43,508 bases of DNA. Origin: Actinacidiphila rubida (GTDB lineage: Bacteria > Actinomycetota > Actinomycetes > Streptomycetales > Streptomycetaceae). The notes under the pieces were generated by a model. The model was not told the DNA's origin. It saw only the letters and a list, made by a program, of their open reading frames with translations, and did not search any database. Location of the stretch: the NCBI RefSeq assembly GCF_900110255.1, contig NZ_FODD01000053.1, positions 1 through 43,508 of the forward strand, written 5' to 3'. Made by a program: the position numbers and the translations under genes. Position 1 is the first letter of the stretch. Each line of letters starts with the position of its first letter. Of the stretch, positions 8,806-16,933 are shown in pieces.

Positions 8806-8834
8806 AGAATGCCAGACGCGATATATCGCGTCAA
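8806..8834 (-). promoter_or_regulatory. Promoter of the ABC exporter operon with palindromic operator
   Basis: On the minus strand a -35 TTGACG (8834-8829), a 17-nt spacer and a -10-like CATTCT (8811-8806) precede the ABC operon. The perfect 18-nt palindrome GACGCGATATATCGCGTC (8815-8832) overlaps the -35 box and fills most of the spacer, the layout of a repressor site. No adjacent regulator gene is visible. Confidence 0.65.
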
Positions 8835-8852
8835 CCGGTTTGCGCGGGTGCG

Positions 8853-10073
8853 TCAGGCGAGCACCGTGTAACCGGCGTCCCGCAGGGCGGTGGCGACCGC
8901 CGCGCAGTGGTCGGGACCCTTGGTCTCCAGGTGCAGCTCGACCTCGGCCTCGGTGAGCCCCAGCCGGGGATCGGTCCGCACATGGCTGATGTCCGTCACG
9001 TTAGCGTCCACCACTGACAGCACCCCCAGAAGCGTGGCCAGCGCGCCCGGCCGGTCGGTGAGCAGCAGCCGCAGCGACAGGTAGCGGCCCGCCGCGGACA
9101 TGCCGTGCCGCAGGATCCGCTGCATCAGCAGCGGGTCGACGTTGCCGCCGGACAGCACCGCCACGATGGGGCCCTCGAAGGCGTCCGGCCGCGCCAGCAG
9201 CGCCGCCACCGAGCTGGCGCCGGCCGGCTCCACGACCAGCTTGGCGCGTTCCAGGCACAGCAGCAGCGCCGAGGACAGCTGGTCCTCGGTGACCGTCACG
9301 ACGTCGTCGACCAGTTCCCTGATCAGGGCGAACGGCACGTCGCCGGGCCGGCCGACCATGATGCCGTCGGCCATCGTGGCCACCGCGTCCAGCGCCACCG
9401 GGCGCCCGGCCGTCAGCGACGGCGGGTACGCGGCCGCGCCGGCCGCCTGCACGCCGACGATCCGCACCTCGGGCCGCAGCGCCTTCACCGCGACCGCCAC
9501 CCCGGCCGCGAGCCCGCCGCCGCCGATGCCCACGACGACGGTGCGCACCTCCGGGCACTGCTCCAGGATCTCCAGACCCACGGTGCCCTGCCCGGCGATG
9601 ACGTCCGGGTGGTCGAAGGGGTGGATGAACACCGCCCCGGTCTCCTCCGCGTACTCCCGCGCCGCGTGCAGCGTCTCGTCGACGACGGTGCCGGTCATGC
9701 GGACCTCGGCGCCGTAGTCGCGGGTCGCGGCGACCTTCGGCAGCGGGGCGCCCACCGGCATGAAGACCGTGGAGTGGACGCCGAGCAGGGAGGCCGCGAG
9801 CGCCACGCCCTGCGCGTGGTTGCCGGCGCTGGCCGCGACCACGCCGGCCGCGCGCTCCTCGGGGCGCAGGCCGGAGATCCTCACGTACGCGCCGCGGATC
9901 TTGAACGATCCGGTCCGCTGGAGGTTCTCGCACTTGAGGTGCACGGGTGCCCCGACCAGCGACGACAGGTGCCGGGAGCCCTCCATGGTGGTGACCCGGG
10001 CTACGCCGGAGAGCATTTTGTGCGCGCCTCGCACGTCGTCGAGGGTGACCGACAGGGGCGCCGTTCCGTCCAT
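8853..10073 (-). CDS. ilvA: Threonine dehydratase (threonine ammonia-lyase) with ACT-like domain
   Basis: This 406-aa PLP enzyme deaminates threonine (and probably serine) to 2-oxobutyrate, feeding isoleucine synthesis or catabolism. The PLP lysine is K58 in GSFKIRGAY; the cofactor loop SAGNHAQG and the glycine-rich phosphate loop GIGGGGLAAG follow. The C-terminal 75 residues (LRLLLTDRPGALATLLGVLS onward) form one ACT-like regulatory domain. The length and single ACT domain match the shorter threonine ammonia-lyase subfamily rather than the 510-aa E. coli IlvA with two, so assignment as biosynthetic or catabolic is open. The ATG at 10073 has only a weak upstream GGGAG. It is divergent from the MarR gene. 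Confidence 0.9.
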   Translation of the reverse strand: MDGTAPLSVTLDDVRGAHKMLSGVARVTTMEGSRHLSSLVGAPVHLKCENLQRTGSFKIRGAYVRISGLRPEERAAGVVAASAGNHAQGVALAASLLGVHSTVFMPVGAPLPKVAATRDYGAEVRMTGTVVDETLHAAREYAEETGAVFIHPFDHPDVIAGQGTVGLEILEQCPEVRTVVVGIGGGGLAAGVAVAVKALRPEVRIVGVQAAGAAAYPPSLTAGRPVALDAVATMADGIMVGRPGDVPFALIRELVDDVVTVTEDQLSSALLLCLERAKLVVEPAGASSVAALLARPDAFEGPIVAVLSGGNVDPLLMQRILRHGMSAAGRYLSLRLLLTDRPGALATLLGVLSVVDANVTDISHVRTDPRLGLTEAEVELHLETKGPDHCAAVATALRDAGYTVLA

Positions 10074-10335
10074 GGGGCAAGTCTGTCAGCTCCCACGGCG
10101 CGCCACGCCCGGGGCGCTCACCAGGGCGTCTTCGGGTACCGCCCGAACAGGCGGCCGGACGGCCGCGGCGGGACCATGGAGGGAGCGCCACCGACCACCG
10201 CGCCGGGTCCCGCCGGGACCCTCTCCGGGTTTGCGCGGGAAGGGTCCCGACGTCATGCGGGCCGCGTACTCTTCTCGCATCTTTTCCGCCATCCCGCCCC
10301 TACAGCAGGGCCGACAGATCGCGAGCTTCAAGGCC

Positions 10336-10926
10336 ATGTCCAACCCTCCGGAGTCCTCGACCGACCTTTTCGAGCGCCTCCAGCACCAGGTCGCCCTCTT
10401 CGCCCGCCGCGCGGAACAGACCCGGCTGGGCGGCGTCGGCAAGGCCCGCAACTCGATGGACCGCGCCGCCTATCTGCTCCTCAACCGGCTCGACCGGGAG
10501 GGCCCGATGGGCGTCAAGGCGCTCGCGGAGGCCATGGGCATCGACTCCTCCACGGTGACCCGGCAGGTGGCGCCGCTGGTCGACACCGGCCTGGTCAAGC
10601 GGACCTCGCACCCGGAGGACGGCCGGGCGGTGGTGCTGGCGCTGTCGCCGCGCGGCCGCAGCCGGCTGGAGGAGGTGCGCGACTCGCGCCGCCGCCTGAT
10701 GGCGCAGGTGACGGAGGACTGGACGACGCAGGAGCGGGAGGTCTTCACCGGCCTGCTGGCCCGCTTCAACACCGCGCTCGCCGAGTGGCACGCGGGACTC
10801 GGGCAGCGTGACGAGACGGACGGCGTGCCTGGTGCGGCCGACGGCGCGTCCCTGGGCGAGGGCGTCCGCGAACCGGCCGGCACCGGTGCGGTGGCGGGCG
10901 CCGCGGGAGACACCCAAGGGGGTTGA
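10336..10926 (+). CDS. MarR-family transcriptional regulator
   Basis: This 196-aa protein has a MarR winged helix-turn-helix at about residues 40-115 (AAYLLLNRLDREGPMGVKALAEAMGIDSSTVTRQV, wing HPEDGRAVVLALSPRGRSRL), flanked by the dimerisation helices. The C-terminal 40 residues are Gly/Ala-rich and probably disordered. The ATG at 10336 has only AAGG nearby; upstream in-frame codons lie in the intergenic region and in antisense of the threonine dehydratase gene. It is divergent from that gene and immediately followed by the sigma-like gene, so it may regulate either. The effector is unknown. Confidence 0.88.
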   Translation: MSNPPESSTDLFERLQHQVALFARRAEQTRLGGVGKARNSMDRAAYLLLNRLDREGPMGVKALAEAMGIDSSTVTRQVAPLVDTGLVKRTSHPEDGRAVVLALSPRGRSRLEEVRDSRRRLMAQVTEDWTTQEREVFTGLLARFNTALAEWHAGLGQRDETDGVPGAADGASLGEGVREPAGTGAVAGAAGDTQGG

Positions 10927-10957
10927 CCTGAACGCGAGGTTGCCGTCCCATGGCGGC

Positions 10958-11584
10958 GTGGGCAGACGCCGGACGGTAGCGGACAGCCGACGGGACGCCG
11001 AGTTCGCGGCGTTCACCGCCGGCGCGGGGGGCCGACTGCTGCATACCGCCACCTTGCTGACCGGCGACCCCGCCGCCGCCGAACGTCTGCTGACCACCGT
11101 GCTCGCCCGGGTCTACGCCGACTGGTTCCGCATGCGCGCGGACGACCCGTACGAGCAGGCCAGGAGCGAGCTGGTGCGCCGCTTCCACCACCGCCCCTGG
11201 TGGAAGCGGCCGCGCGGCGGGGAGCTGGACAGCCTCAGCGGCCAGGAACGCCTCGTGGTCACGCTGCGGTACTTCGAGGGCGTCGCGGAGGAGCAGACGG
11301 CCGCGCAGCTCGGCCTGCCGGCGGATCGGGTGCGGGCGATCTGCTCGCGGGCCACGGCGACGCTGCGCAGCCGGCCGGCCCGGCCCGCCGCGCGCTCGGT
11401 GACCGAGGCGCGGGCCGCGGCCGCGGGCCGCGGGGAGCGGACCGGCGCCGGGCCGGGCGCCTCGGCGCCGGCGGCCGCGCCGCCGTCCGGCACGGGGGCC
11501 GCGGATGCGCCGCCGCCCGGCGCGGACCGGGACCCGGCGGTCGCCGCACCGGGCGGGTCGCACCGTTACGAGGGCACGCCGTGA
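10958..11584 (+). CDS. Sigma-70-like (SigE/ECF-like) regulatory protein
   Basis: This protein of about 208 aa resembles actinobacterial SigE-like sigma factors. A region-2-like helix pair (AEFAAFTAGAGGRLLHTATLLTGDPAAAERLLTTVLARVYADW) is followed by a region-4-like HTH (LSGQERLVVTLRYFEGVAEEQTAAQLGLPADRVRAICSRATATL). A Pro/Ala/Gly-rich tail of about 75 residues follows. Region 2 lacks an obvious -10 recognition signature, so true sigma activity is uncertain. The start is ambiguous: GTG at 10958 is used, TTG at 10940 is the alternative, and neither has a clear ribosome binding site. It lies directly after marR and overlaps the next gene by 4 bp (GTGA), suggesting a co-regulated pair. Confidence 0.7.
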   Translation: MGRRRTVADSRRDAEFAAFTAGAGGRLLHTATLLTGDPAAAERLLTTVLARVYADWFRMRADDPYEQARSELVRRFHHRPWWKRPRGGELDSLSGQERLVVTLRYFEGVAEEQTAAQLGLPADRVRAICSRATATLRSRPARPAARSVTEARAAAAGRGERTGAGPGASAPAAAPPSGTGAADAPPPGADRDPAVAAPGGSHRYEGTP

Positions 11585-11847
11585 GCCGGCTGCCGAACCG
11601 GCGCGACGAGGAGGTGCGGCGCCTGCTCGACACCCCGCACCCGGCCGTGCCCGTGGACCTCGCCGCGCGGGCGATGCTGCGCGGCCGGCGCATCGTGCAC
11701 CGCCGCAGGATCGAGCACAGCGTGCTCTGGGCGCTGCTCGCCGCCGCGGTGATCGCCGGGATCGTGCTCACGGTGCTGAACTGGCCGCACTCCACGCCGC
11801 CGGTGCCGAACGACGGCACCTGGTGGTCGCCCAACGGCCCCGACTGA
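11581..11847 (+). CDS. Small membrane protein coupled to the sigma-like gene
   Basis: This 88-aa protein has a basic cytoplasmic N-terminus (about 1-48, rich in Arg), one transmembrane helix (about 50-68, ALLAAAVIAGIVLTVLNW) and a short outer tail (PHSTPPVPNDGTWWSPNGPD). The GTG overlaps the stop of the sigma-like gene (GTGA), so the two are made together. The topology resembles a minimal membrane anchor for a cytoplasmic partner, as in anti-sigma factors, but no zinc-binding anti-sigma motif (HxxxCxxC) is present. The function is unknown; an interaction with the upstream product is the natural hypothesis. Confidence 0.75.
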   Translation: MSRLPNRRDEEVRRLLDTPHPAVPVDLAARAMLRGRRIVHRRRIEHSVLWALLAAAVIAGIVLTVLNWPHSTPPVPNDGTWWSPNGPD

Positions 11848-11854
11848 CGCCCCA

Positions 11855-11907
11855 CGGGCCCGGGTTCCCGGGCCCGCCTCGGTCCGGCTGACCGGGTGGT
11901 CAGCCGG
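11855..11907. terminator. Double hairpin between convergent genes
   Basis: Two perfect inverted repeats lie back to back: CGGGCCCGGG-TT-CCCGGGCCCG at 11855-11876, and CCGGCTGACC at 11884-11893 pairing with GGTCAGCCGG at 11898-11907 around GGGT. They fill the gap between the convergent membrane-protein and metB genes and look like a bidirectional terminator. Confidence 0.85.
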
Positions 11908-11919
11908 GGATCGGTGGGC

Positions 11920-13062
11920 TCAGCCGAGGGCCTGGGTGAGGTCGGCGAGAAGGTCGTCGACCGCCTCGATGCCGACCGACAGGCGGACCAGGTCGGCGGG
12001 GACCTCCAGCGCGGAACCGGCGACGGAGGCGTGCGTCATGCGGCCCGGGTGCTCGATCAGCGACTCGACGCCGCCGAGCGACTCACCGAGGGTGAACAGC
12101 CGCGCCCGGTCGCAGACCCGCACCGCCGCCTCCTCGCCGCCGGCCACCCGGAACGAGACCATGCCGCCGAACGCCTTCATCTGCTTGGCGGCGACCTCGT
12201 GCCCGGGGTGGGTGTCCAGGCCGGGGTAGTACACCTGCGTCACGGCGGCGTGGCGGGTGAGCATCTCGGCGATCCGCCCGGCGTTCTCGCAGTGCCGGTC
12301 CATGCGGACCGCGAGGGTCTTCACGCCGCGCATCACCAGCCATGCGTCGAACGGCCCGGCCACCGCGCCCATCGCGTTCTGGTGGTAGGCCAGTTGCTCG
12401 CCCAGCTCGGCGTCGGCGCTGACCAGCGCGCCGCCGACGACGTCCGAGTGCCCGCCCATGTACTTCGTCAGCGAGTGCACGACGACGTCCGCGCCGAGCG
12501 CGAGCGGCTGCTGGAGGTAGGGGCTGGCGAAGGTGTTGTCGACCACCAGGCGCACACCGGCCTGCCGGGCCACGCCGGCCAGCGCCGCGATGTCGGTGAT
12601 GCCGAGCAGCGGGTTGGACGGCGTCTCCACCCAGATCAGCTTGGTCTGCGGGCGCAGCGCGTCCCTGACCGCCTGCACGTCGGAGGTGTCGGCCACCGAC
12701 CACTCCACGCCCCACCGCTCCACGACCTTCGCGAACAGCCGGAAGGTGCCGCCGTAGGCGTCGTTGGGGATGACCACGTGGTCGCCCGGCGCCAGCAGCG
12801 TGCGCAGCAGGCAGTCCTCGGCGGCCAGGCCGCTGGCGAAGGCCAGGCCGCGGCGGCCGCCCTCCAGCGCGGCGAGGTTCTCCTCCAGCGCGGTCCTGGT
12901 CGGGTTGGCGGAGCGGCTGTACTCGTAGCCGCCGCGCAGGCCGCCGACGCCGTCCTGCTTGTACGTGGACACCTGGTAGATCGGCGTCACGACGGCGCCT
13001 GTCGTGGCGTCGGCCGGCTGTCCGGCGTGGATCGCCAGCGTCTCGAAGTGCTCTTCGCTCAT
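11920..13062 (-). CDS. metB: Cystathionine gamma-synthase / gamma-lyase family PLP enzyme
   Basis: This 380-aa enzyme belongs to the Cys/Met metabolism PLP family (transsulfuration). Visible features are YSRSANPTRTALE near the N-terminus, the substrate-side ETPSNPLL, the PLP aspartate region LVVDNTFASPYLQQPL and the PLP lysine K200 in VVHSLTKYMGGHSD. The SLGGVESL motif lies near the C-terminus. Family members make cystathionine from O-acyl-homoserine and cysteine, or cleave it; sequence alone does not separate synthase from lyase, and metB is the usual annotation for this Streptomyces gene. The ATG at 13062 gives the typical length; upstream in-frame codons have no family homology. Confidence 0.9.
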   Translation of the reverse strand: MSEEHFETLAIHAGQPADATTGAVVTPIYQVSTYKQDGVGGLRGGYEYSRSANPTRTALEENLAALEGGRRGLAFASGLAAEDCLLRTLLAPGDHVVIPNDAYGGTFRLFAKVVERWGVEWSVADTSDVQAVRDALRPQTKLIWVETPSNPLLGITDIAALAGVARQAGVRLVVDNTFASPYLQQPLALGADVVVHSLTKYMGGHSDVVGGALVSADAELGEQLAYHQNAMGAVAGPFDAWLVMRGVKTLAVRMDRHCENAGRIAEMLTRHAAVTQVYYPGLDTHPGHEVAAKQMKAFGGMVSFRVAGGEEAAVRVCDRARLFTLGESLGGVESLIEHPGRMTHASVAGSALEVPADLVRLSVGIEAVDDLLADLTQALG

Positions 13063-13160
13063 GGCGCGAGCGTATCCGTCTCCGGCCCCCCTTCGACGGC
13101 CCGCCACCCGCCCGCCGTCGGCGCGTTGACCCTGTCCCGCACCGCTCGCCACGGCACCGC

Positions 13161-13184
13161 GGGCCCTGACCTGGTCAGGGGCCC
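13161..13184 (-). terminator. Hairpin after the GT87-like gene
   Basis: GGGCCCTGACC and GGTCAGGGGCCC form a stem with one bulged base between the end of the GT87-like gene and the start of metB, both on the minus strand. Confidence 0.5.
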
Positions 13185-13221
13185 GGCGCCCGGCCCGGGG
13201 CGTCGCCTGGCGGTGCCGGGG

Positions 13222-14649
13222 TCAGTGCGAACGGCCGGCCGGGGCGCCCGGGCCGGCCGGACCGGCCGCGCCGGGCGGGCCCGTCGGCAGGGGGTGTGCG
13301 GCGCGGGCGGCCGGGCAGCCGGCGGCGTCGGGCGGCGCGGGGGCGGGACGCCGCAGGCAGTGCGCGGTCAGGACGAGGCAGAGGCCGGTGAGCATCACGG
13401 CGTCGCGGAAGGCGCGGCGCTGGAGGGACTCCAGGGCGGGGACGAGGAGCGCGCCGTTCTGGGGGAGCAGGACGATCCAGAACCAGGGCGACCGCGGCAC
13501 CGCGCCGCGCAGCGGCAGCGAGGCCAGCAGGACCGGCAGGACCACCAGGACGTAGTGGAGGAACGCGGGCCGGGACAGTACGAAGGTGGCCAGCATGAGC
13601 ATGCTCGCCGTCTCCACCAGGCGCAGCCGGCCGTCGCCGCCGCGCCGCCAGCGGATCCAGGCCGCCGCCACACCCGCCGCGGCCAGCGCGGCGGCGATCA
13701 GGACCGCGGGCAGGTGCGGCACCCCGGCCCGCGGCAGGACGGTGCCGAGCGACGCGTCGTAGGGGCGGGCGAACGCGTCCTGGCCGTGCAGCAGGAACGG
13801 CAGGGTCTTGGTGACGAGCAGGCCGGGCCGCGGGATGAGCAGCGCGGCGAGCGCGGACGCCGCCAGGGGGATGCCGGCGAGCACCGCGAGCGCCCGCCAT
13901 CTGCGGGCGAACACGAACAGCAGTGCCACCGGCAGCAGCATCGGCTTGCAGGCGATCGCCGCGCCGATCACGGCGGCGGCCGCCGTCCACCGGTTGCGGG
14001 CGGCCAGGCCGAGGGCGACGGGCAGCGCCAGCACCGACGCCACCGTCCAGTTGCCGAGCCCCACTTCGCTGCGGAACGGCGCGAAGTAGGCGAGCCCGCC
14101 GGCGACCGCGACGCCGAGCCTGCTGCGCAGGCCCACGTCGAAGATCCGCAGCGCCGCCCGCCAGCCGGCCAGGATCGCCAGCGCGGTGACGACGGGGACC
14201 AGCACCTGGAGGACCCGGGCGCCGAGTTCGGCCTCGGGGACGGCCAGCGGGACGCTGCTCGGCAGGTACAGCAGGCGCTTGTCGGCGTACGGCGAACGCC
14301 CGTCGAGCAAGGCGCGGCCCGCCGTGACCAGCACGCGGTTGTCGAGGCCGTTGGCCGCCGAACTCGCGATCTCCGTCACGGTCAGCACCAGGAGCAGCAG
14401 GGCCGCGCCCTGGGCGGGCAGCGAGGCACGGGCGCGCAGCCAGGCGCCGGGCGCGTCGACGCCGGGCCCCTGCCGCTCCTCGCCCGCGTCCCGTTGACCG
14501 CCGGGTCGCCGTCCCCGCTGGGGGCCGCGCACGAGTTCGCGGCCGAGACCGGGGCCGAGGCCGAGGACACGGTCACGTCCGCGACCGGCCCCGGCACCGG
14601 AGCCGCGCCCGGCGACCCCGCGACCGTCACCACCGCCGGCGCCGTTCAT
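13222..14649 (-). CDS. GT87-type (DUF2029) polyprenyl-phosphate mannose-dependent membrane mannosyltransferase-like protein
   Basis: This protein of about 475 aa has about ten hydrophobic helices from LPAQGAALLLLVLTVTEIAS to FRDAVMLTGLCLVLTAHCL. An early outer loop carries NGLDNRVLVTAGRALLDGRSPYADKRLLYLP, and GLGNWTVASVLALPVALGLAARN and KPMLLPVALLFVFARRW follow, a pattern matching the GT87/DUF2029 family of polyprenyl-phosphate-mannose dependent transferases that decorate actinobacterial lipoglycans. Acceptor and role are unknown. The Pro/Ala/Gly-rich C-terminus is cytoplasmic and probably disordered. The 5' end is problematic: the ATG at 14649 has no ribosome binding site, while an ATG 26 nt upstream with GGGAG opens a 9-codon frame whose TGA overlaps it. 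Third-position GC for the first 60 codons favours a different frame. Confidence 0.75.
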   Translation of the reverse strand: MNGAGGGDGRGVAGRGSGAGAGRGRDRVLGLGPGLGRELVRGPQRGRRPGGQRDAGEERQGPGVDAPGAWLRARASLPAQGAALLLLVLTVTEIASSAANGLDNRVLVTAGRALLDGRSPYADKRLLYLPSSVPLAVPEAELGARVLQVLVPVVTALAILAGWRAALRIFDVGLRSRLGVAVAGGLAYFAPFRSEVGLGNWTVASVLALPVALGLAARNRWTAAAAVIGAAIACKPMLLPVALLFVFARRWRALAVLAGIPLAASALAALLIPRPGLLVTKTLPFLLHGQDAFARPYDASLGTVLPRAGVPHLPAVLIAAALAAAGVAAAWIRWRRGGDGRLRLVETASMLMLATFVLSRPAFLHYVLVVLPVLLASLPLRGAVPRSPWFWIVLLPQNGALLVPALESLQRRAFRDAVMLTGLCLVLTAHCLRRPAPAPPDAAGCPAARAAHPLPTGPPGAAGPAGPGAPAGRSH

Positions 14650-14675
14650 GGGCGCGCCGGGCAACCGTTTGTCAT
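14646..14675 (-). CDS. Putative 9-codon upstream ORF coupled to the GT87-like gene
   Basis: ATG at 14675, with GGGAG 5 nt upstream, encodes MTNGCPARP and ends in a TGA that overlaps the downstream ATG (ATGA). It could be a leader peptide giving translational coupling, or the true gene start interrupted by an indel. Confidence 0.35.
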   Translation of the reverse strand: MTNGCPARP

Positions 14676-14749
14676 GGTTGCTCCCGTTCTGCCGCTGTAT
14701 GCGGCGAACGTAGCAGCAGGCGCGGCGCGGCCGCGGGCACGACATGGCA

Positions 14750-14783
14750 CCGGCCGCCCGGGACGGTCGTCCCGGGCGGCCGG
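14750..14783 (-). terminator. Terminator after the GH87 gene
   Basis: CCGGCCGCCCGGGACG (14750-14765) and its exact reverse complement (14768-14783) form a 16-bp stem with a GT loop, 42 nt after the GH87 stop and before the next minus-strand gene. Confidence 0.85.
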
Positions 14784-14824
14784 TCCCCCGTTCCCCCCTC
14801 AGATGCGGCACCAGGTGCCGCGTG

Positions 14825-16933
14825 TCACCACGCCGAGGGCGCGGGCGGCGGGACGACCGCGGGACGGTCGTCGCAGGTGATGGTGTTGGGCAGTTCCCAG
14901 GGCGCCAGCCAGGGGCCGGTGGTGCCGCCGCCGTCGTTGCCGCCGAGATCGGTCACCGCGAACTCCGAGCCCGCGGGCGTGAAGTGGAACGAGCCGCAGT
15001 TGTTGACCCCGACCGCGCCGACGTTGCGGGCGTCGACGTTCTCGAACGTCGCGCCGCCGGCGCTGCGGGCGCTGAGCACCGAGGTGCCGGTGCCGTCCAC
15101 CCGGATGTCCTTGAAGTGCACGTTGGTGATGGAGTACAGGTCCTTCACCGGGAAGTCGGAGACCAGCATGATCGCGTTGTAGGTGTTGTCGAGGAAGTCG
15201 TCGCCGGTCACCTGGATGTCCGCGTCGATGTTCCGCTCCAGCGCGTAGAACCAGATCGCGCCGAGCCCGATCTTCCAGTTGAGCTCGTAGGTCCCGGCCC
15301 TGACCGTGGTGTTGCCGGTGATCCACAGGTGGCCGGTGAACGCCTGCGAGCCGAAACGGGAGCCGACCTGCAGGCCGCTGCCCTCGCGGATCGGGTCGGC
15401 GACCAGGTTGCCCGACACCGTGTTGTCGGTGCCGCCGTAGATCGCGATGCCGTTGGCGAGGACCGGTGTCTGCACGGTGTTGTGGTCGAAGGTGTCGCGG
15501 GCGTCCTCGGCCTTCTCCGACCACATCGCCAGCGCGTCGTCCCCGGTGTTGCGCAGGAAGTTGCCGGAGACCGTCGAATCGGTCACGCCGGTGTGGAAGT
15601 TGATGCCGTCGGCGATCTGGTCGACGATCGTGTTGCCGCTGATCCGCAGGTTCGACATGGGGCCGTCGAACCACATGCCGACCTTGGTGTGCTGGATGTA
15701 CAGGCCCTCGACGGTGGAGTCCGACAGCGCGCCGCCGATGCCGTTGACCTGGTCGGTGTCGATCCGCTCGCGGACGTCGCCCTCGATGGCGAAGCCGGAC
15801 AGGTGGACGTGCGAACTGCCGCCCGCCGAGGCGTCCTTGCCGTAGAAGCCGACTCCGGTGTGGACGCTGCCGTCGGGTGCCGGGGTGGCCAGGTCCACCT
15901 GGTGGCCCTTGATGATCGTGTACCAGTTGCCGGCGCCCTCGATGGTCACGTCGTCGACGACGATGTGCCGGTTCACCTGGTACGTGCCCGGCGGGATGTA
16001 CACCTTCAGGTGCGTGCGGTGGGCGAAGGCGATGGCCCGGTCGATGGCGTCCGCGGAGTCGCGGCGGCCGGTCGGGTCGGCGCCGAACGCCAGCACGTTC
16101 GCGGCCACCAGGTCGACCTTGGGCGGCGCGACGAGCTGGGAGTCCAGCAGGTCGACGGTGGTGGTCGCGGCGCCGGCCGGCACGGTCAGCCGCACTTTCT
16201 GGCCGGCCCGGTAGGTACGGCCGAGCAGCAGCCGCTGCTCGTCGTAGAAGTGGTTGGGGCGGAACGGCTTGGCGAACACCGGGGTGGGCGTGGTGTCCTG
16301 CGGCACGCAGCCGCACTCGGTGACCCACCAGTCGGGGTGCGAGATGTCGGCGGTGGGGTCGTTGGAGAACGGATAGAGGTTGTAGAGCCAGGCGTACTGC
16401 GAGGTGAGCGTCATGGTGGTGCGGCGCCCGCCGTCGACCGTGACGGCCAGCGGCGAGGTGATGCCGCCGCCGGCCGGCGCGTCCGGGATGCTGTAGCGGA
16501 CGTTGATCGCGTTGGCCGCGCTGGGCAGGGTGAACTCGACGTACTGGCCGGGCCGCAGGGTGACCGCGCTGCGGCCGGACGCCTCCGCGGGGAGGGTGTA
16601 GGCGTCCCGGCCGGGGCCGATGACCGTGCCGTCGGTGACCGCGTTCTCGGCCTCCTGCTCGGCGAAGCCGACGTCGGCGCCGCGCCCGGCGACCAGTGCC
16701 GGGTCGAGTCCGGCCCGCGTCACGACCGGGCCCGCCGCCGTGGCGGCGCCCGGGCCGGCCAGCGCGCTCCCGCCGCTCAGGACGCCGAGCCCGAGCGTGA
16801 AGGCCGTGACCGCGCCGGCCGCCCTGAGCCGCGCCGCGCCCGCCGCGGTTCTTCGCCGCGGCCGGCCGTCCTGGCCGGCCGGGCCGGTCTGGCCGCCCCG
16901 ACCAAGCGCGGCACCGGTGATGCTCCGTGACAT
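14825..16933 (-). CDS. Secreted GH87 glycoside hydrolase (alpha-1,3-glucanase / mycodextranase type)
   Basis: This 702-aa exported right-handed beta-helix enzyme should cut alpha-1,3-glucan (fungal wall glucan, bacterial mutan). An Arg-rich n-region and hydrophobic stretch (AAGAVTAFTLGLGVLSGGSALA, about residues 31-52) form a signal peptide. A carbohydrate-binding-like beta-sandwich follows (about 70-260, starting AEQEAENAVTDG), then pectate-lyase-like repeats (VTIEGAGNWYTIIKG, LRISGNTIVDQIADG, STVSGNFLRNTGDD). D442, D465 and D466 (ADGIN and TGDDALAMWS) show the +23/+24 spacing of the three catalytic Asp of characterised GH87 enzymes. I used the ATG at 16933; ATGs at 16960 and 17002 are possible. 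It is divergent from the PAP2 gene. Confidence 0.85.
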   Translation of the reverse strand: MSRSITGAALGRGGQTGPAGQDGRPRRRTAAGAARLRAAGAVTAFTLGLGVLSGGSALAGPGAATAAGPVVTRAGLDPALVAGRGADVGFAEQEAENAVTDGTVIGPGRDAYTLPAEASGRSAVTLRPGQYVEFTLPSAANAINVRYSIPDAPAGGGITSPLAVTVDGGRRTTMTLTSQYAWLYNLYPFSNDPTADISHPDWWVTECGCVPQDTTPTPVFAKPFRPNHFYDEQRLLLGRTYRAGQKVRLTVPAGAATTTVDLLDSQLVAPPKVDLVAANVLAFGADPTGRRDSADAIDRAIAFAHRTHLKVYIPPGTYQVNRHIVVDDVTIEGAGNWYTIIKGHQVDLATPAPDGSVHTGVGFYGKDASAGGSSHVHLSGFAIEGDVRERIDTDQVNGIGGALSDSTVEGLYIQHTKVGMWFDGPMSNLRISGNTIVDQIADGINFHTGVTDSTVSGNFLRNTGDDALAMWSEKAEDARDTFDHNTVQTPVLANGIAIYGGTDNTVSGNLVADPIREGSGLQVGSRFGSQAFTGHLWITGNTTVRAGTYELNWKIGLGAIWFYALERNIDADIQVTGDDFLDNTYNAIMLVSDFPVKDLYSITNVHFKDIRVDGTGTSVLSARSAGGATFENVDARNVGAVGVNNCGSFHFTPAGSEFAVTDLGGNDGGGTTGPWLAPWELPNTITCDDRPAVVPPPAPSAW

